IMG/VR virus record: IMGVR_UViG_3300031578_004878
Location: 1 to 42,081 of that record
Length of the DNA stretch: 42,081 nt
Reading direction: 5' to 3' (one strand)
From: a virus
Shown here: positions 1 to 8,367 of the stretch, one piece after another
Position numbering within the stretch: position 1 is the first letter of the stretch
Layout: each line of letters opens with the position of its first letter
The notes under the pieces: model-generated
What the model was told of the DNA's origin: nothing
The model's input: only the letters and a program-made list of their open reading frames with translations
Database searches by the model: none
Program-made: the position numbers and the translations under genes

Positions 1-72
1 TAGTGCTGGTCGTCGTAGTAGTGCTGGTCGTCGTAGTAGTGCTGGTCGTCGTAGTAGTGCTGGTCGTCGTAG
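1..72. repeat. 18-bp tandem repeat at left contig end
   Basis: Four exact head-to-tail copies of tagtgctggtcgtcgtag are followed by one degenerate copy. Read on the minus strand in the frame of the overlapping adhesin gene, each unit encodes Thr-Thr-Thr-Thr-Thr-Ser. The array is therefore coding, and it runs off the end of the window, so the true copy number is unknown. Confidence 0.95.
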
Positions 73-1354
73 TAGTGGTCGTTGTGGCTTCGGGTACATA
101 GAGTATCGTCAGGTATGGGTCTTGGGAGCCGTTCTCTTTGGTGTAGAGCTGGATATATTCGCTACCTGATGGCTGGTCAGCGTTTAGGTCACGGCTGCTT
201 CGCAGCGAATAGTAGGTTGTGCCCTCTGGCTCTATCCAAGTCACATCCAGATTGCCACTGACATAGTTCGTGTTTATGGCTATGCCATTAGTGTTGCGCC
301 AAATATTATCATCCAGCGTTCCTGCTAGACAGTTATCATAGGCGGCCTCACGATTGCCCGCAGCGAGTGGGTCTTGGACTGACCAGTCTTGCTTCACAAT
401 CTGCACATCGAAATCTGTGTCACTGACATTCAGCTTCACAGTCATGTTCAGATTGTTCTGGAGGATAGTCTGTCCAGCACCGATGCCAGATGTATCGAAC
501 TTCAGAAACCCACGATAGACAAGATAACCAGTGGCCTGGCCACAGATGAGATACTTGAGGATCGTGTCATAACCATATGAAGTGCTCCTCGCAGTGGCGT
601 AAGTAGCATCGTACCCATAGATTTCCCCATCCGCCGTGCTGCCCGTGAAATCGGGGTCTATGGTTATCGGATAGACGGCGTGGGCCAGTTCACTCACGGG
701 GATGCCAGTGTAGAGCACTCCGTCTCGCCAGTATCGGCGGCACGTCAGCGGCTCGTTGTTCGCATCCCAGGCCACTGGCATAGGCGACCAGTGCTCAGAG
801 ATAGCGTACTCGCCCTCTACCCAGCCGTTCGGCAGGGAAACGCCGCCTATCACCGTCTCCAGAACCAGGAAGTCGCCCACCTTGGCCTGCGGAATGCTTG
901 GCTGTTCCTTCAGGGTCAATATCTCGCGGTATCCCGTGGGGGTGATGCGCCGCTCCACGCGCCATTCGTCGCGTTCAGCAATGAGCGCGTCGCCCTCTCT
1001 CTGTCCCAGGGGCACGTTGCGCGTCGCCAGCAACTCCATCGTGCTTGGCCTGAACAGCCCGATGCGCCTGGTGTGCTGGCTGTAGTCGCCCAGGCGCACC
1101 GCGCCTTCGCTGGTGATGACTACGTTCAGGCCAGGGCAGTACCAGATGCCACGCCCCACATCGTACAAGGGCATGGTGTCCAGGGCCTGCCACTCACCGC
1201 CCTCGTCCTGATAGTGACAAGGCGCGCCCGTGAACAGGCCCAGAATCTTGCCGTCGGGACGGCGCAAGTGCAGGCTGCGACGCGCCCGCTTCACGACGGG
1301 CAACGCCGCCAGATCAGGATTCGCTTCCAGGATTTCTCGAACCCAGTTAGCCAT
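1..1354 (-). CDS. Partial DNRLRE-like adhesin or fibre with Thr-rich tail
   Basis: The frame is open from ATG at 1354 to the left edge (451 codons) with no stop, so the C-terminus is missing. The start overlaps the stop of the upstream methyltransferase by 8 nt. Residues 1 to about 235 form a GC-rich segment that I do not recognise. The segment ending in YPITIDPDF leads into a beta-rich domain (about 245-445) with a closing SEYIQLYTKENGSQDPYLTI-type motif, which is typical of DNRLRE carbohydrate-binding domains of surface proteins. A (TTTTTS)n linker follows. DNRLRE domains are usually extracellular, so I infer a virion-borne or secreted glycan-binding protein at the end of the late operon. 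What follows the linker, probably another domain, is not visible. The domain call rests on motif resemblance only. Confidence 0.75.
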   Translation of the reverse strand, partial: MANWVREILEANPDLAALPVVKRARRSLHLRRPDGKILGLFTGAPCHYQDEGGEWQALDTMPLYDVGRGIWYCPGLNVVITSEGAVRLGDYSQHTRRIGLFRPSTMELLATRNVPLGQREGDALIAERDEWRVERRITPTGYREILTLKEQPSIPQAKVGDFLVLETVIGGVSLPNGWVEGEYAISEHWSPMPVAWDANNEPLTCRRYWRDGVLYTGIPVSELAHAVYPITIDPDFTGSTADGEIYGYDATYATARSTSYGYDTILKYLICGQATGYLVYRGFLKFDTSGIGAGQTILQNNLNMTVKLNVSDTDFDVQIVKQDWSVQDPLAAGNREAAYDNCLAGTLDDNIWRNTNGIAINTNYVSGNLDVTWIEPEGTTYYSLRSSRDLNADQPSGSEYIQLYTKENGSQDPYLTILYVPEATTTTTTTTSTTTTTSTTTTTSTTTTTST

Positions 1355-1790
1355 CAACTACATCCATATCATCAGGCTTCAACGTAACCCACAAATAATC
1401 TGGAGACGATTTCTGAGAAATAATTGTCCATGGCTCGATGCCATAGTTGAAGTAAGCCAATCGCTGCGTAAAGTAGTCAAAAGTTCCGTCTGCGAATGCC
1501 CTTACGTGCGTGGGATCGACGAAACAGGTAAAGGACGGATACTTGGGCACTTCGATCTCCATCAATCCATCCTGCTTGAGAACTCGCTTACAGTCGTTCA
1601 TCAATGGAATAAGATTACTGATGTGTTCCAAGATGTGATGTGCCCTGATCTCATCAATAGAATCGTCGAGGAACGGAAGTGCCCCCTCTTCCAAATCGAC
1701 TAGAATATGCCCCCCATGTTTGTCAAGTCCAACGTAGCCTTGGGGACAATTCAGGCCACCACCAAGATCGATTTTCATTTCTTGATCCAT
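1347..1790 (-). CDS. Small class I SAM-dependent methyltransferase
   Basis: 147 aa. Near the N-terminus, IDLGGGLNCPQGYVGLD matches the glycine-rich SAM-binding motif I. An acidic segment (LVDLEEGALPFLDDSIDEI) and a HHILEHI motif follow, as in type 11 methyltransferases. The C-terminal part with DPTHVRAF and IEPWT resembles small methyltransferases found in polysaccharide and phage sugar clusters. The substrate is unknown; a sugar or glycosylated virion component is an inference from the adjacent glycosyltransferases. The start overlaps the end of the upstream gene by 16 nt and the stop overlaps the adhesin start by 8 nt, so translation is probably coupled. Confidence 0.8.
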   Translation of the reverse strand: MDQEMKIDLGGGLNCPQGYVGLDKHGGHILVDLEEGALPFLDDSIDEIRAHHILEHISNLIPLMNDCKRVLKQDGLMEIEVPKYPSFTCFVDPTHVRAFADGTFDYFTQRLAYFNYGIEPWTIISQKSSPDYLWVTLKPDDMDVVDG

Positions 1791-2332
1791 TTCCAGGCCA
1801 ACAAATTGCTTCCCCCTCGATTCTTTGGCCCCAGTGCCGCGACCTCATAGCGCAACCGCGCATAGTCCTCATAGTACAGATAGCTACGGTGGCGATTCGC
1901 GTCATTACCGTAGGCTATTCCTCCTGGCGCAATTCCCCACGGAGAACCCATAACCACAAGTTGCGTCGTGATGCTCTCCAATCCCTGAACAGTATCAGGA
2001 AACTCGGAGCAATCTATGTGCTCTGGGCCATGCCACCAGAAAATGTAGTCATACTTTGCATAAGGCAATTCAATCTCGGCAACCTTGCGTACATCTCCAC
2101 AAATCACATACTCGAAGTTTCCCCACCAACGAGTTTTTCGCAAACCCTCAACTGCCTCTGGCCATATCTCCAGGACGGTGATTTTGTGCCCAATTTTGTA
2201 TAATTCCGTGCTATAATGACAACGCTGTGGACAAGCACCCACATACAAGAGAGTCCCAGCATTTTTCGGATCGAAAAGTTCTGGTATCAATGCCATTAGC
2301 TGTCTATATCGTCTCAGAAGTACTAGGGACAT
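1775..2332 (-). CDS. SAM-dependent methyltransferase-like protein
   Basis: 185 aa. LLYVGACPQRCHYSTEL is a motif I-like SAM-binding loop; TVLEIWPEAVEGLR, GDVRKV and YDYIFWWHGPEHI occupy the following Rossmann positions. The C-terminal half has SPWGIAPGGIAYGN followed by HRSYL. The same order (LEIHPPNV, GDVRFI, CWIHGIEHL, FPVGKEKQGPIDGN, HRYF) occurs in the protein at 23121-23684, so the two are paralogues shared by the two sugar blocks. The start forms a TAATG overlap with the upstream glycosyltransferase stop. The substrate is unknown, with sugar methylation the best guess. Confidence 0.75.
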   Translation of the reverse strand: MSLVLLRRYRQLMALIPELFDPKNAGTLLYVGACPQRCHYSTELYKIGHKITVLEIWPEAVEGLRKTRWWGNFEYVICGDVRKVAEIELPYAKYDYIFWWHGPEHIDCSEFPDTVQGLESITTQLVVMGSPWGIAPGGIAYGNDANRHRSYLYYEDYARLRYEVAALGPKNRGGSNLLAWKWIKK

Positions 2333-3042
2333 TATTCACGCCACTTTTCAGGAGGCGCAAGGGTCTTGAGATCGACTGGCTCTATCGTTATCTTGGAGTA
2401 ATTTCGCTCGGTGAGGATCGAAGCAACTCCAATGTGTTGACAGTAAGTTTCCCGAAGATAGCCGATTTCATATCCCATATTTCGTGTCGCTAGGCAACGT
2501 ATCATAGCTGGGGTAGTTCCGAAGTCATAACGACGCTTTGGCAATGTTCCTTCTTCAGCCAATTTTCTACGCACAAAGGCAAACGTCCCGCCTACGGCCA
2601 TACAATATATGACCTCTTTATCCTTGGGATGTTGAAGTTCTGGAAGGGCTACGCGCCTGGCTCCTGGATGATTGAGTACCAAGAGACCCAATTGTGGTCG
2701 TGCTTGCATTGCTCTCACCCCGCGTGCCAACCAGTCGGGTTCTACGTCTGGACAGAGTATATCATCATCTGTCACCACGAACGGGTCGGAGAAACTAATC
2801 CAAGTCGCAGCAATTATGTTAGGTAACAATCCGTGTCTCTCACCACGCAATAGCAAACTCTCGATTCGTCCCATACGCCACTGCTCTAAGAGCCATTCGA
2901 CGTTTCCTGACTTCGAGGCATCGTCTATTACGTGCAGTTTGTATGGAGACCTGGTACGCTCCCAGATATGCTGAAGAGTCTGTTTCAGATAGTCAAGTCT
3001 ATTGTGGGTGGTAACTATGATGTCGGTTATACTTTGCTCCAT
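2332..3042 (-). CDS. Family 2-type (GT-A) glycosyltransferase
   Basis: 236 aa. The N-terminal IIVTTHNRLDYLKQTLQHI and VIDDAS are the nucleotide-sugar-binding start of a GT-A fold. VVTDDDI (about residue 93) is the metal-binding DXD-type motif, and GGTFAFVRR lies in the acceptor region. It probably transfers a sugar from a nucleotide donor in the cytoplasm. An SD (GAGG, 4-nt spacing) precedes the ATG, and the start overlaps the upstream GT2 gene by 16 nt. It belongs to the distal sugar block of three glycosyltransferases and two methyltransferases. Donor and acceptor cannot be read from the sequence. Confidence 0.85.
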   Translation of the reverse strand: MEQSITDIIVTTHNRLDYLKQTLQHIWERTRSPYKLHVIDDASKSGNVEWLLEQWRMGRIESLLLRGERHGLLPNIIAATWISFSDPFVVTDDDILCPDVEPDWLARGVRAMQARPQLGLLVLNHPGARRVALPELQHPKDKEVIYCMAVGGTFAFVRRKLAEEGTLPKRRYDFGTTPAMIRCLATRNMGYEIGYLRETYCQHIGVASILTERNYSKITIEPVDLKTLAPPEKWRE

Positions 3043-3713
3043 TTTGCCTCGAATCGTTCCTTGTTACGCAGATAGATTTCTTTCTGGTTGGGAAGTTTGC
3101 CCCAGGTGGCATTGCCAACGTGGGTGCAATGTCCGACCTTCACCATCTCGCGGCCCGTCTGCATAATGCGTAGTACGAAATCGCGATCTTCAAACATACC
3201 ACGTTCATAGCCTTCATCGAGATAGCCCACTTCATCGACGATCTCTCGTCTGGTCATCCAAAGAGCGCCGAAGAAGTGCCCCCAAGGAGCGGTCATACGT
3301 CCAACCTTGCACTCAGGATCGTGAGCAAGCAGGTGAGAACAGACAATTCCAGTCGTCTCTTTCCACGCTTCCCTCGCCATCGCTAACCAGTTGTCGATCA
3401 ATTCTATGTCATCATTCATAACTACCAGCCACTCACCTCGTGCCAATTTGAGTCCTTGATTCACTGCTGGAGCGAAGCCCAAATTGCTCTGGTTGCGTAC
3501 ATAGACATCGGCCTCATCCCTCATGTATTCACCGCCGATTGGCGAGCCATTATCCACTAAGATCAACTCGTAGTCCTCAGTGTGTAGTCGAATTGATTCG
3601 ATACACCGCTGTAGGAATGTCAACAACTCCGCATCCTTATCAGGCAGGATATAACACGGGATGATGATGCTAGTCAGTTCGCTTCTATCGCTGGCCACAA
3701 GTGTTTCTCCCAT
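3027..3713 (-). CDS. Family 2 glycosyltransferase
   Basis: 228 aa. SIIIPCY and LILVDNGS mark the GT-A nucleotide-binding half. SNLGFAPAVNQGLKLARGEWLVVMNDDIEL is interrupted here only by the usual family variation and carries the NDD metal-binding motif. GYLDEGYERGMFEDRDF contains the ED catalytic region seen in rhamnosyltransferase-like GT2 proteins. An SD (AAGG) lies 4-5 nt before the ATG. The start sits 40 nt inside the upstream GT-B gene, so the two are probably translated together. The sugar specificity is unknown. Confidence 0.87.
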   Translation of the reverse strand: MGETLVASDRSELTSIIIPCYILPDKDAELLTFLQRCIESIRLHTEDYELILVDNGSPIGGEYMRDEADVYVRNQSNLGFAPAVNQGLKLARGEWLVVMNDDIELIDNWLAMAREAWKETTGIVCSHLLAHDPECKVGRMTAPWGHFFGALWMTRREIVDEVGYLDEGYERGMFEDRDFVLRIMQTGREMVKVGHCTHVGNATWGKLPNQKEIYLRNKERFEAKWSKV

Positions 3714-4909
3714 ACTGCCTTCAGACTCTTTTCCTTACGCATCCGAGCGTGATTCAACAACACGGGGTCATTACCCATCATATAAGCGATGCCACCAGCT
3801 ACATGGCGCATATAAGCTTGCCTATCACCATAATTAGTCGTCGTATCGCCAGGCATTCCAGTAGCTACGTCCACATTCGATGAGAACTTGTAGAGCAGTG
3901 CGCGATTCTGCCACAGTCGAAACATCGGAAGGTCGAAGTTTAGCACCAAGCCACACCGTGCCCAAGCCGCCTCTGGAACGATTAATGGATCGCTCTCCGA
4001 ACGCGACGGATGCACGAGGATGTCAGCAAAGTCAAATAGGTCTACAACCGCTTTATGCGGAATGTGATACGCCGCATCTCCTCCCAAGTCAGAGGTGAAC
4101 ACTATTGGCACGCCAGCCACACTTGCTTGATTTTTCATCTCCTCACGATACACAGCCTTGTCGCCCGCCGTCGAATGAAAGTCAATAATAACTACCCGTG
4201 CATCCCAGCCCATATTCCGCAATCCAGCGAATGCTTCAATGATGATATGTGGCTGCTTGCCACGGTCGAGTCGGGAAGGATAGACGGCAACGATGTCTGC
4301 ATCCCAAAGGCCGCCTAACTCGATGGCTTTCAGTGCCGCTTGGTGATAATTCTCAGTGAAGTCGATAGGATTTGGGATAATCACCGTCTCGTACATCTCG
4401 TAGCCAAAGGCTGTACGCTTTCGCATAGCCTCTTCTTCGTGGAACACTACCAAGTGCGAATTAGGAAACTTGCCCCGCAAATCTCCTTGAAATCGCCCCG
4501 TCTGACCAGAGATATCTCCTGAACTGCCAGAGTGTACCCAGTGAAGCCAGCGAAGATCAGGCCGCTCTTTGGCGATTCGGCGTGCTGCAACGTGAAATTT
4601 CCATAAATTAGATTGACATAACAAGTCGTGAGTGAGAACCACATCTATGCCGACTAGGGCCGAACGCAACTGCTCAGTCAACGAATCGATTTCGCTAGCA
4701 GATTTACTGGTTATATTGACCACATTACTACCAGTCTCGCCAGGATCGAGAACTTGCATCTCATATGGGGCTGCGAACTCTGCGCGTGTCAATACCTTGA
4801 ATTCATATCCCCCCGTATGCAACATCTTCGCTTGATTCGCTACAACGGCACATAGACTATACGCTGGATCGTGACTTACGAAATCAGTCAGAATCGCTAC
4901 TCGCCTCAC
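3674..4909 (-). CDS. GT-B fold glycosyltransferase (GT4-like)
   Basis: About 411 aa. The N-terminal half begins RRVAILTDFVSHDPAY. The C-terminal half has VAVYPSRLDRGKQPHIIIEAF and FADILVHPSRSESDPLIVPEA, the phosphate- and sugar-binding loop with two acidic residues typical of GT4 enzymes. I chose GTG at 4909 because GGAGG lies 8 nt upstream; a TTG at 4915 is too close to that SD. The stop of the upstream lysin is 12 nt away. Retaining transfer from a nucleotide sugar is expected for the family; the acceptor is unknown. Confidence 0.85.
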   Translation of the reverse strand: MRRVAILTDFVSHDPAYSLCAVVANQAKMLHTGGYEFKVLTRAEFAAPYEMQVLDPGETGSNVVNITSKSASEIDSLTEQLRSALVGIDVVLTHDLLCQSNLWKFHVAARRIAKERPDLRWLHWVHSGSSGDISGQTGRFQGDLRGKFPNSHLVVFHEEEAMRKRTAFGYEMYETVIIPNPIDFTENYHQAALKAIELGGLWDADIVAVYPSRLDRGKQPHIIIEAFAGLRNMGWDARVVIIDFHSTAGDKAVYREEMKNQASVAGVPIVFTSDLGGDAAYHIPHKAVVDLFDFADILVHPSRSESDPLIVPEAAWARCGLVLNFDLPMFRLWQNRALLYKFSSNVDVATGMPGDTTTNYGDRQAYMRHVAGGIAYMMGNDPVLLNHARMRKEKSLKAVWEKHLWPAIEAN

Positions 4910-4921
4910 TATCAAACCCTC

Positions 4922-6481
4922 CTATAAGTCAATCGAAGCTACGACTTGCCAACGCGAAGTTTCCAACTTTAGAGCCTTGTATCGTTTCGTCGAGGAATCA
5001 TACACCAAAGCGAAGGCAAAGGTATCGCCAGCTTTGTATAATTCCTTCAACCAGACATAATTTCTCTCAACCGATGCCTTTATCGTAGCTGGAACTATGT
5101 TCAATTCTGTTCGACATCGAGATACTTCAGATTCAATGAATTCCATGCTTCCTCCATCAGGTTTATACGCACCCTTACTCTTGATATGCCATACCATGCG
5201 AGTAGATAGACTCTCTGGTATGGTAAACGATGGCCAATTGAAGTCGTGACAAACAAAAGGAGTCACTATTTGGATGAGTGGATCGGCAGCATACTCAACA
5301 TCTCTAAATGCTAGTTGGCGCATATACTCAACTTCATTGCCTCCCAATTTCACCCGCCATCCATCTGTCGTCGCACCACCTCCACGGTCGATACCGTGCT
5401 CTGTGATCCAGATTGGTGGCACACGAAATCCAGCATCTCGCAAAGCCGCTACCCCCCGTTTGTAATGACCGATGTGCCACCCATTTTCTGGGGTAGGATT
5501 AAGTGTATCCATCCCATACTCGTGAACCACTAAAGCGTCGGCCTCTACACAGGCTGGGCCAAAGATTTGCCACTTCTTGTTGATCGTGGGCAGAGGATTA
5601 GCCCTTGGGCCTGCTGGCACTCCAGTAGAAAAGACACCAACGCCCATCTTTTTATCCCTTTGGTGGGCTAATCGCACGAGTTCGACATAGAATTCGGCTA
5701 ACCACTTCATAGGATCGAGATCGTTAGGGTCTTCTGGATTTCCTGTGTACGGTTCATTCGGCCCATGCCAAATCGCTATCCAAGGGCAAGTCGCCCAACG
5801 CAGAGCACACAGGGCTACATATTCTCGTGCCCCCTGCACTCCTTTACGAATCAAAGCGTGGTCAGGATCGCCCTTGAACCATAGTCGCCCCATACATTGC
5901 ACGCCAGGAAATGGATTAGAATTTCCAAGTACGTCGGGGTCGATGAGCATCGCCGCCCATACTCCTGAATCTTTGACGTGACGTACTACGAAATCATTTG
6001 GATCACGCAGAAAAGTGCAATTTTGGGATTGCCATGACAATTTGCTCGGCATAATGAGATTTTCCTTTATCAAGTAGTCTTTAGGATCAAGCCAATTCTT
6101 ATATCCAGGATTGTATTTACCATTTATGCGAATCCCCCAGTGGAGATGCGGCCCTGTGCTCCTGCCAGTGTTACCTGTTTCTCCAATGATTTGACCAGCC
6201 ACTACTGTTTTACCATATACTCCTATGGTCTTACTTAGATGAGCATGAAGAGTGAAAGAGCCTTCCCCATTATACACTTGCACGGAATCACCATATTCAC
6301 CTCTCCATCGAGGGTCTAACCAGCCATCGTGGGTGGCAAAAGTAGGCGTTCCCACAGGGCAAGGGAGATCCCAACCTTCATGCCCATCCAATTTATGGGG
6401 TGCATAGTCCGCAGGATTTTCACCAAATCGTTGACTGATATAGGTAAATTCAGGCGGCAAAGGCCAGGATTTTAGAATCAA
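4922..6481 (-). CDS. Two-domain lysin: M23 peptidase plus glycosidase-like barrel
   Basis: 519 aa. Residues about 20-138 form an M23 (LytM) zinc endopeptidase: H34-GW-D38 and H112-L-H114 are the zinc and catalytic motifs, with HAH at 79-81. Residues about 150-460 resemble a clan GH-A (beta/alpha)8 hydrolase: E243 in HGPNEP and E361 in ITEHGID fit the acid/base and nucleophile of that clan. M23 domains cut peptidoglycan peptide cross-links; the second domain probably cuts a glycan. No signal peptide or membrane segment is seen and no adjacent holin was found. TTG at 6481 follows directly after the fibre stop, with an upstream GGAGA. The position after the tail fibre fits an endolysin or a tail-tip lysin. 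Confidence 0.85.
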   Translation of the reverse strand: MILKSWPLPPEFTYISQRFGENPADYAPHKLDGHEGWDLPCPVGTPTFATHDGWLDPRWRGEYGDSVQVYNGEGSFTLHAHLSKTIGVYGKTVVAGQIIGETGNTGRSTGPHLHWGIRINGKYNPGYKNWLDPKDYLIKENLIMPSKLSWQSQNCTFLRDPNDFVVRHVKDSGVWAAMLIDPDVLGNSNPFPGVQCMGRLWFKGDPDHALIRKGVQGAREYVALCALRWATCPWIAIWHGPNEPYTGNPEDPNDLDPMKWLAEFYVELVRLAHQRDKKMGVGVFSTGVPAGPRANPLPTINKKWQIFGPACVEADALVVHEYGMDTLNPTPENGWHIGHYKRGVAALRDAGFRVPPIWITEHGIDRGGGATTDGWRVKLGGNEVEYMRQLAFRDVEYAADPLIQIVTPFVCHDFNWPSFTIPESLSTRMVWHIKSKGAYKPDGGSMEFIESEVSRCRTELNIVPATIKASVERNYVWLKELYKAGDTFAFALVYDSSTKRYKALKLETSRWQVVASIDL

Positions 6482-7450
6482 TTAAACTTCTCTCCAGAAC
6501 TCAGCAATAGTATAGATTTCCTCAGTAAAGTGACACGCTGAACCAAATCCAGCACCTGCTACAGTCTGTGAACATTGATGTTGCACTTCTAAGACGTGTG
6601 CGCCAGCTAAAGTGAACCGTCCAGCAATAAATGATCGATTGCTGGTATAAGCCGAATCTCGTGACTGTTCTGGTGTACCCGATAATAAAGTGCCCGCAGT
6701 CGTCGTATTTTGGAGACGAGTTTGATGCTGATCAACTTGATAGGCGGGTGCGGAAATCATACAGCGATACGTTCCAGCGGCGAGCGTAATTTGATTGCCA
6801 GCAATAGTGCAAATCCCCGCTGTATCTGCTTGCTCATGATTGATCACTCGCGTTCGCCAAGCTCCTGCTGTGAAGGTTCCACCATCTACACCTTGAGCTT
6901 TTAAATCGCGCACACAAACATAAGCATCGTAGAGTCCAGCAGCACCTGCAGCCTCTAAGAGGAACTCTCTGTCATCCGAAATAATAGATACTGTACCAGC
7001 AACATTAGTTTCAATTACATAAAGTGGTATTTCCCAAAGAACACCGTCAGTTGTAGTCACGGCAGGTGCATTGATGAGTCGAATCAATCTGATCGTCTGC
7101 GCAACTTGAATCGCTGGATCTCTCGTGGCATCATTTATATCATTCCAAGAACAGGATAAGACAATTCTATCTTGACGCACACCAGCACCTGGAGGAGCTG
7201 GTGCAAAATCTACATTGGCATTATTATTATACCATCTACCTCTGACTAGGGCTGCTCCAGAGGCCATCCTGAATTGAGTGACGCCAAGAACTGCGCCTGC
7301 TAGTTCTCCTCCACGATTTCGCAAAACGCCTCTATTAAGATCCGAATTGAACATATCCCGAAACATCTCAGTCCACTCATCGGCGTCATAACGCGCTCGT
7401 GAAGCATCACCTCCAGCGGTTCCTGGCCAAGGTTGTGAAATTTGTGTCAT
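6482..7450 (-). CDS. Tail fibre or receptor-binding protein
   Basis: 322 aa. The N-terminal region (about 1-150; MFRDMFNSDLNRGVL, GAALVRGRWYNN) resembles the base of phage fibres that attach to the tail tip. The C-terminal region (about 195-322) has YRCMISAPAYQVDQHQTRL and SRSFIAGRFTL-like beta-strand text (here NRSFIAGRFTLAGAHVLEVQ), similar to C1q/TNF-like or head-fibre knobs common at phage fibre ends. It probably binds the host surface. GGAGA precedes the ATG. The gene lies between Dit and the lysin, the usual position for receptor-binding proteins. Confidence 0.75.
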   Translation of the reverse strand: MTQISQPWPGTAGGDASRARYDADEWTEMFRDMFNSDLNRGVLRNRGGELAGAVLGVTQFRMASGAALVRGRWYNNNANVDFAPAPPGAGVRQDRIVLSCSWNDINDATRDPAIQVAQTIRLIRLINAPAVTTTDGVLWEIPLYVIETNVAGTVSIISDDREFLLEAAGAAGLYDAYVCVRDLKAQGVDGGTFTAGAWRTRVINHEQADTAGICTIAGNQITLAAGTYRCMISAPAYQVDQHQTRLQNTTTAGTLLSGTPEQSRDSAYTSNRSFIAGRFTLAGAHVLEVQHQCSQTVAGAGFGSACHFTEEIYTIAEFWREV

Positions 7451-7461
7451 ATATTACTCTC

Positions 7462-8367
7462 CTATATCCCCAAGTATCTATTGTACCATTCTATTCTAAT
7501 TTGTCCCACTCCACCCAAGTTTACTCCAGAAACATATAATTGATTCACTCCCGATGACGCTAATGGAGAAGGGTTTAGATGAAATGTTCCTAAATCTGAA
7601 TCGCTGCTCAAATAGCCAAGTAAGTTATCTCCTGAATCATTAGTTACAGTTTTTATTCCTGGAGCAGTATCTATTGTGACTATTTCTCCAGCACTTATGG
7701 CATATTTTAATTCTAACTTTTCATCTGTAGTAAGATTTTCTACGATAGGGCCTTCCATCGGTCCCTGGAAAATAATGGTGGGATGGGATACCCAGTTTCC
7801 AGAATTTAATACATCTACTATTTCAGATAAGGAATCTGCTACACCAAACATGATTGGAAATGCCATAGGAAAGACCAACCAGGGTTCTAATTCTCCACCA
7901 GATATTTCCACTATCTGCTGTGGACTATACCACACAGGATCATAGGCAATAAGACGAAGAGAAATCCTCTGTGTCTCTGGCTGAATCTGATCGACGGTTC
8001 CCGCATCAAAACCAGCGTCGAAAACGACGTTCCATAATTCATAGATATTTCCGTCATCGAAGAGCACCTGAAACTTGAATTGCCCCAATAAGGGATTTAA
8101 TAACTCGATCACTTGAGTTCGCAACGCCCACATCTGTGGCCTATCACAGCCCCTCAAGTGCATACTTATTTGCACTACCCTCGGCCTAAGCACTGTGCCC
8201 AATAGAGTCTCCCCATGTTGAAACGGAGAACGAGAAGTCCTGTGTTCCAGAGGAGGCATAGCCAAGCCGCTAATCTCAGTAAGAGCCATAGGCCAATCTA
8301 ACCAAGTTTTTCCGTCACAGGCTGTGACGATGCGAAAAGTCTCACCTTTTTGATGTCTAATGCGCAT
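7462..8367 (-). CDS. Distal tail protein (Dit-like)
   Basis: 301 aa. The N-terminal region contains the beta-sandwich signature of siphovirus Dit proteins: a conserved LEHRTSRSPFQHGETLLG loop, then LRPRVVQISMHLRG, and further on RISLRLIAYDPVWY. The C-terminal 130 residues are beta-rich and glycine/serine-rich and could be a galectin-like domain. Dit proteins form the hexameric hub joining tail tube to tail tip. Its start is 11 nt inside the tape measure 3' end, the order expected for siphoviruses. Confidence 0.85.
   Translation of the reverse strand: MRIRHQKGETFRIVTACDGKTWLDWPMALTEISGLAMPPLEHRTSRSPFQHGETLLGTVLRPRVVQISMHLRGCDRPQMWALRTQVIELLNPLLGQFKFQVLFDDGNIYELWNVVFDAGFDAGTVDQIQPETQRISLRLIAYDPVWYSPQQIVEISGGELEPWLVFPMAFPIMFGVADSLSEIVDVLNSGNWVSHPTIIFQGPMEGPIVENLTTDEKLELKYAISAGEIVTIDTAPGIKTVTNDSGDNLLGYLSSDSDLGTFHLNPSPLASSGVNQLYVSGVNLGGVGQIRIEWYNRYLGI

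Noticed and set aside
1-72. Possible CRISPR array at the left end
   Set aside because: Units are contiguous with no spacers and are in frame with a protein. The right-end array is also contiguous and was rejected for the same reason.
680-1387. 235-codon plus-strand ORF
   Set aside because: It is antisense to the GC-rich part of the adhesin frame; its composition is low-information (many His, Arg, Gln) and no SD is seen. The minus frame is continuous, overlaps the upstream gene and shows recognisable motifs.
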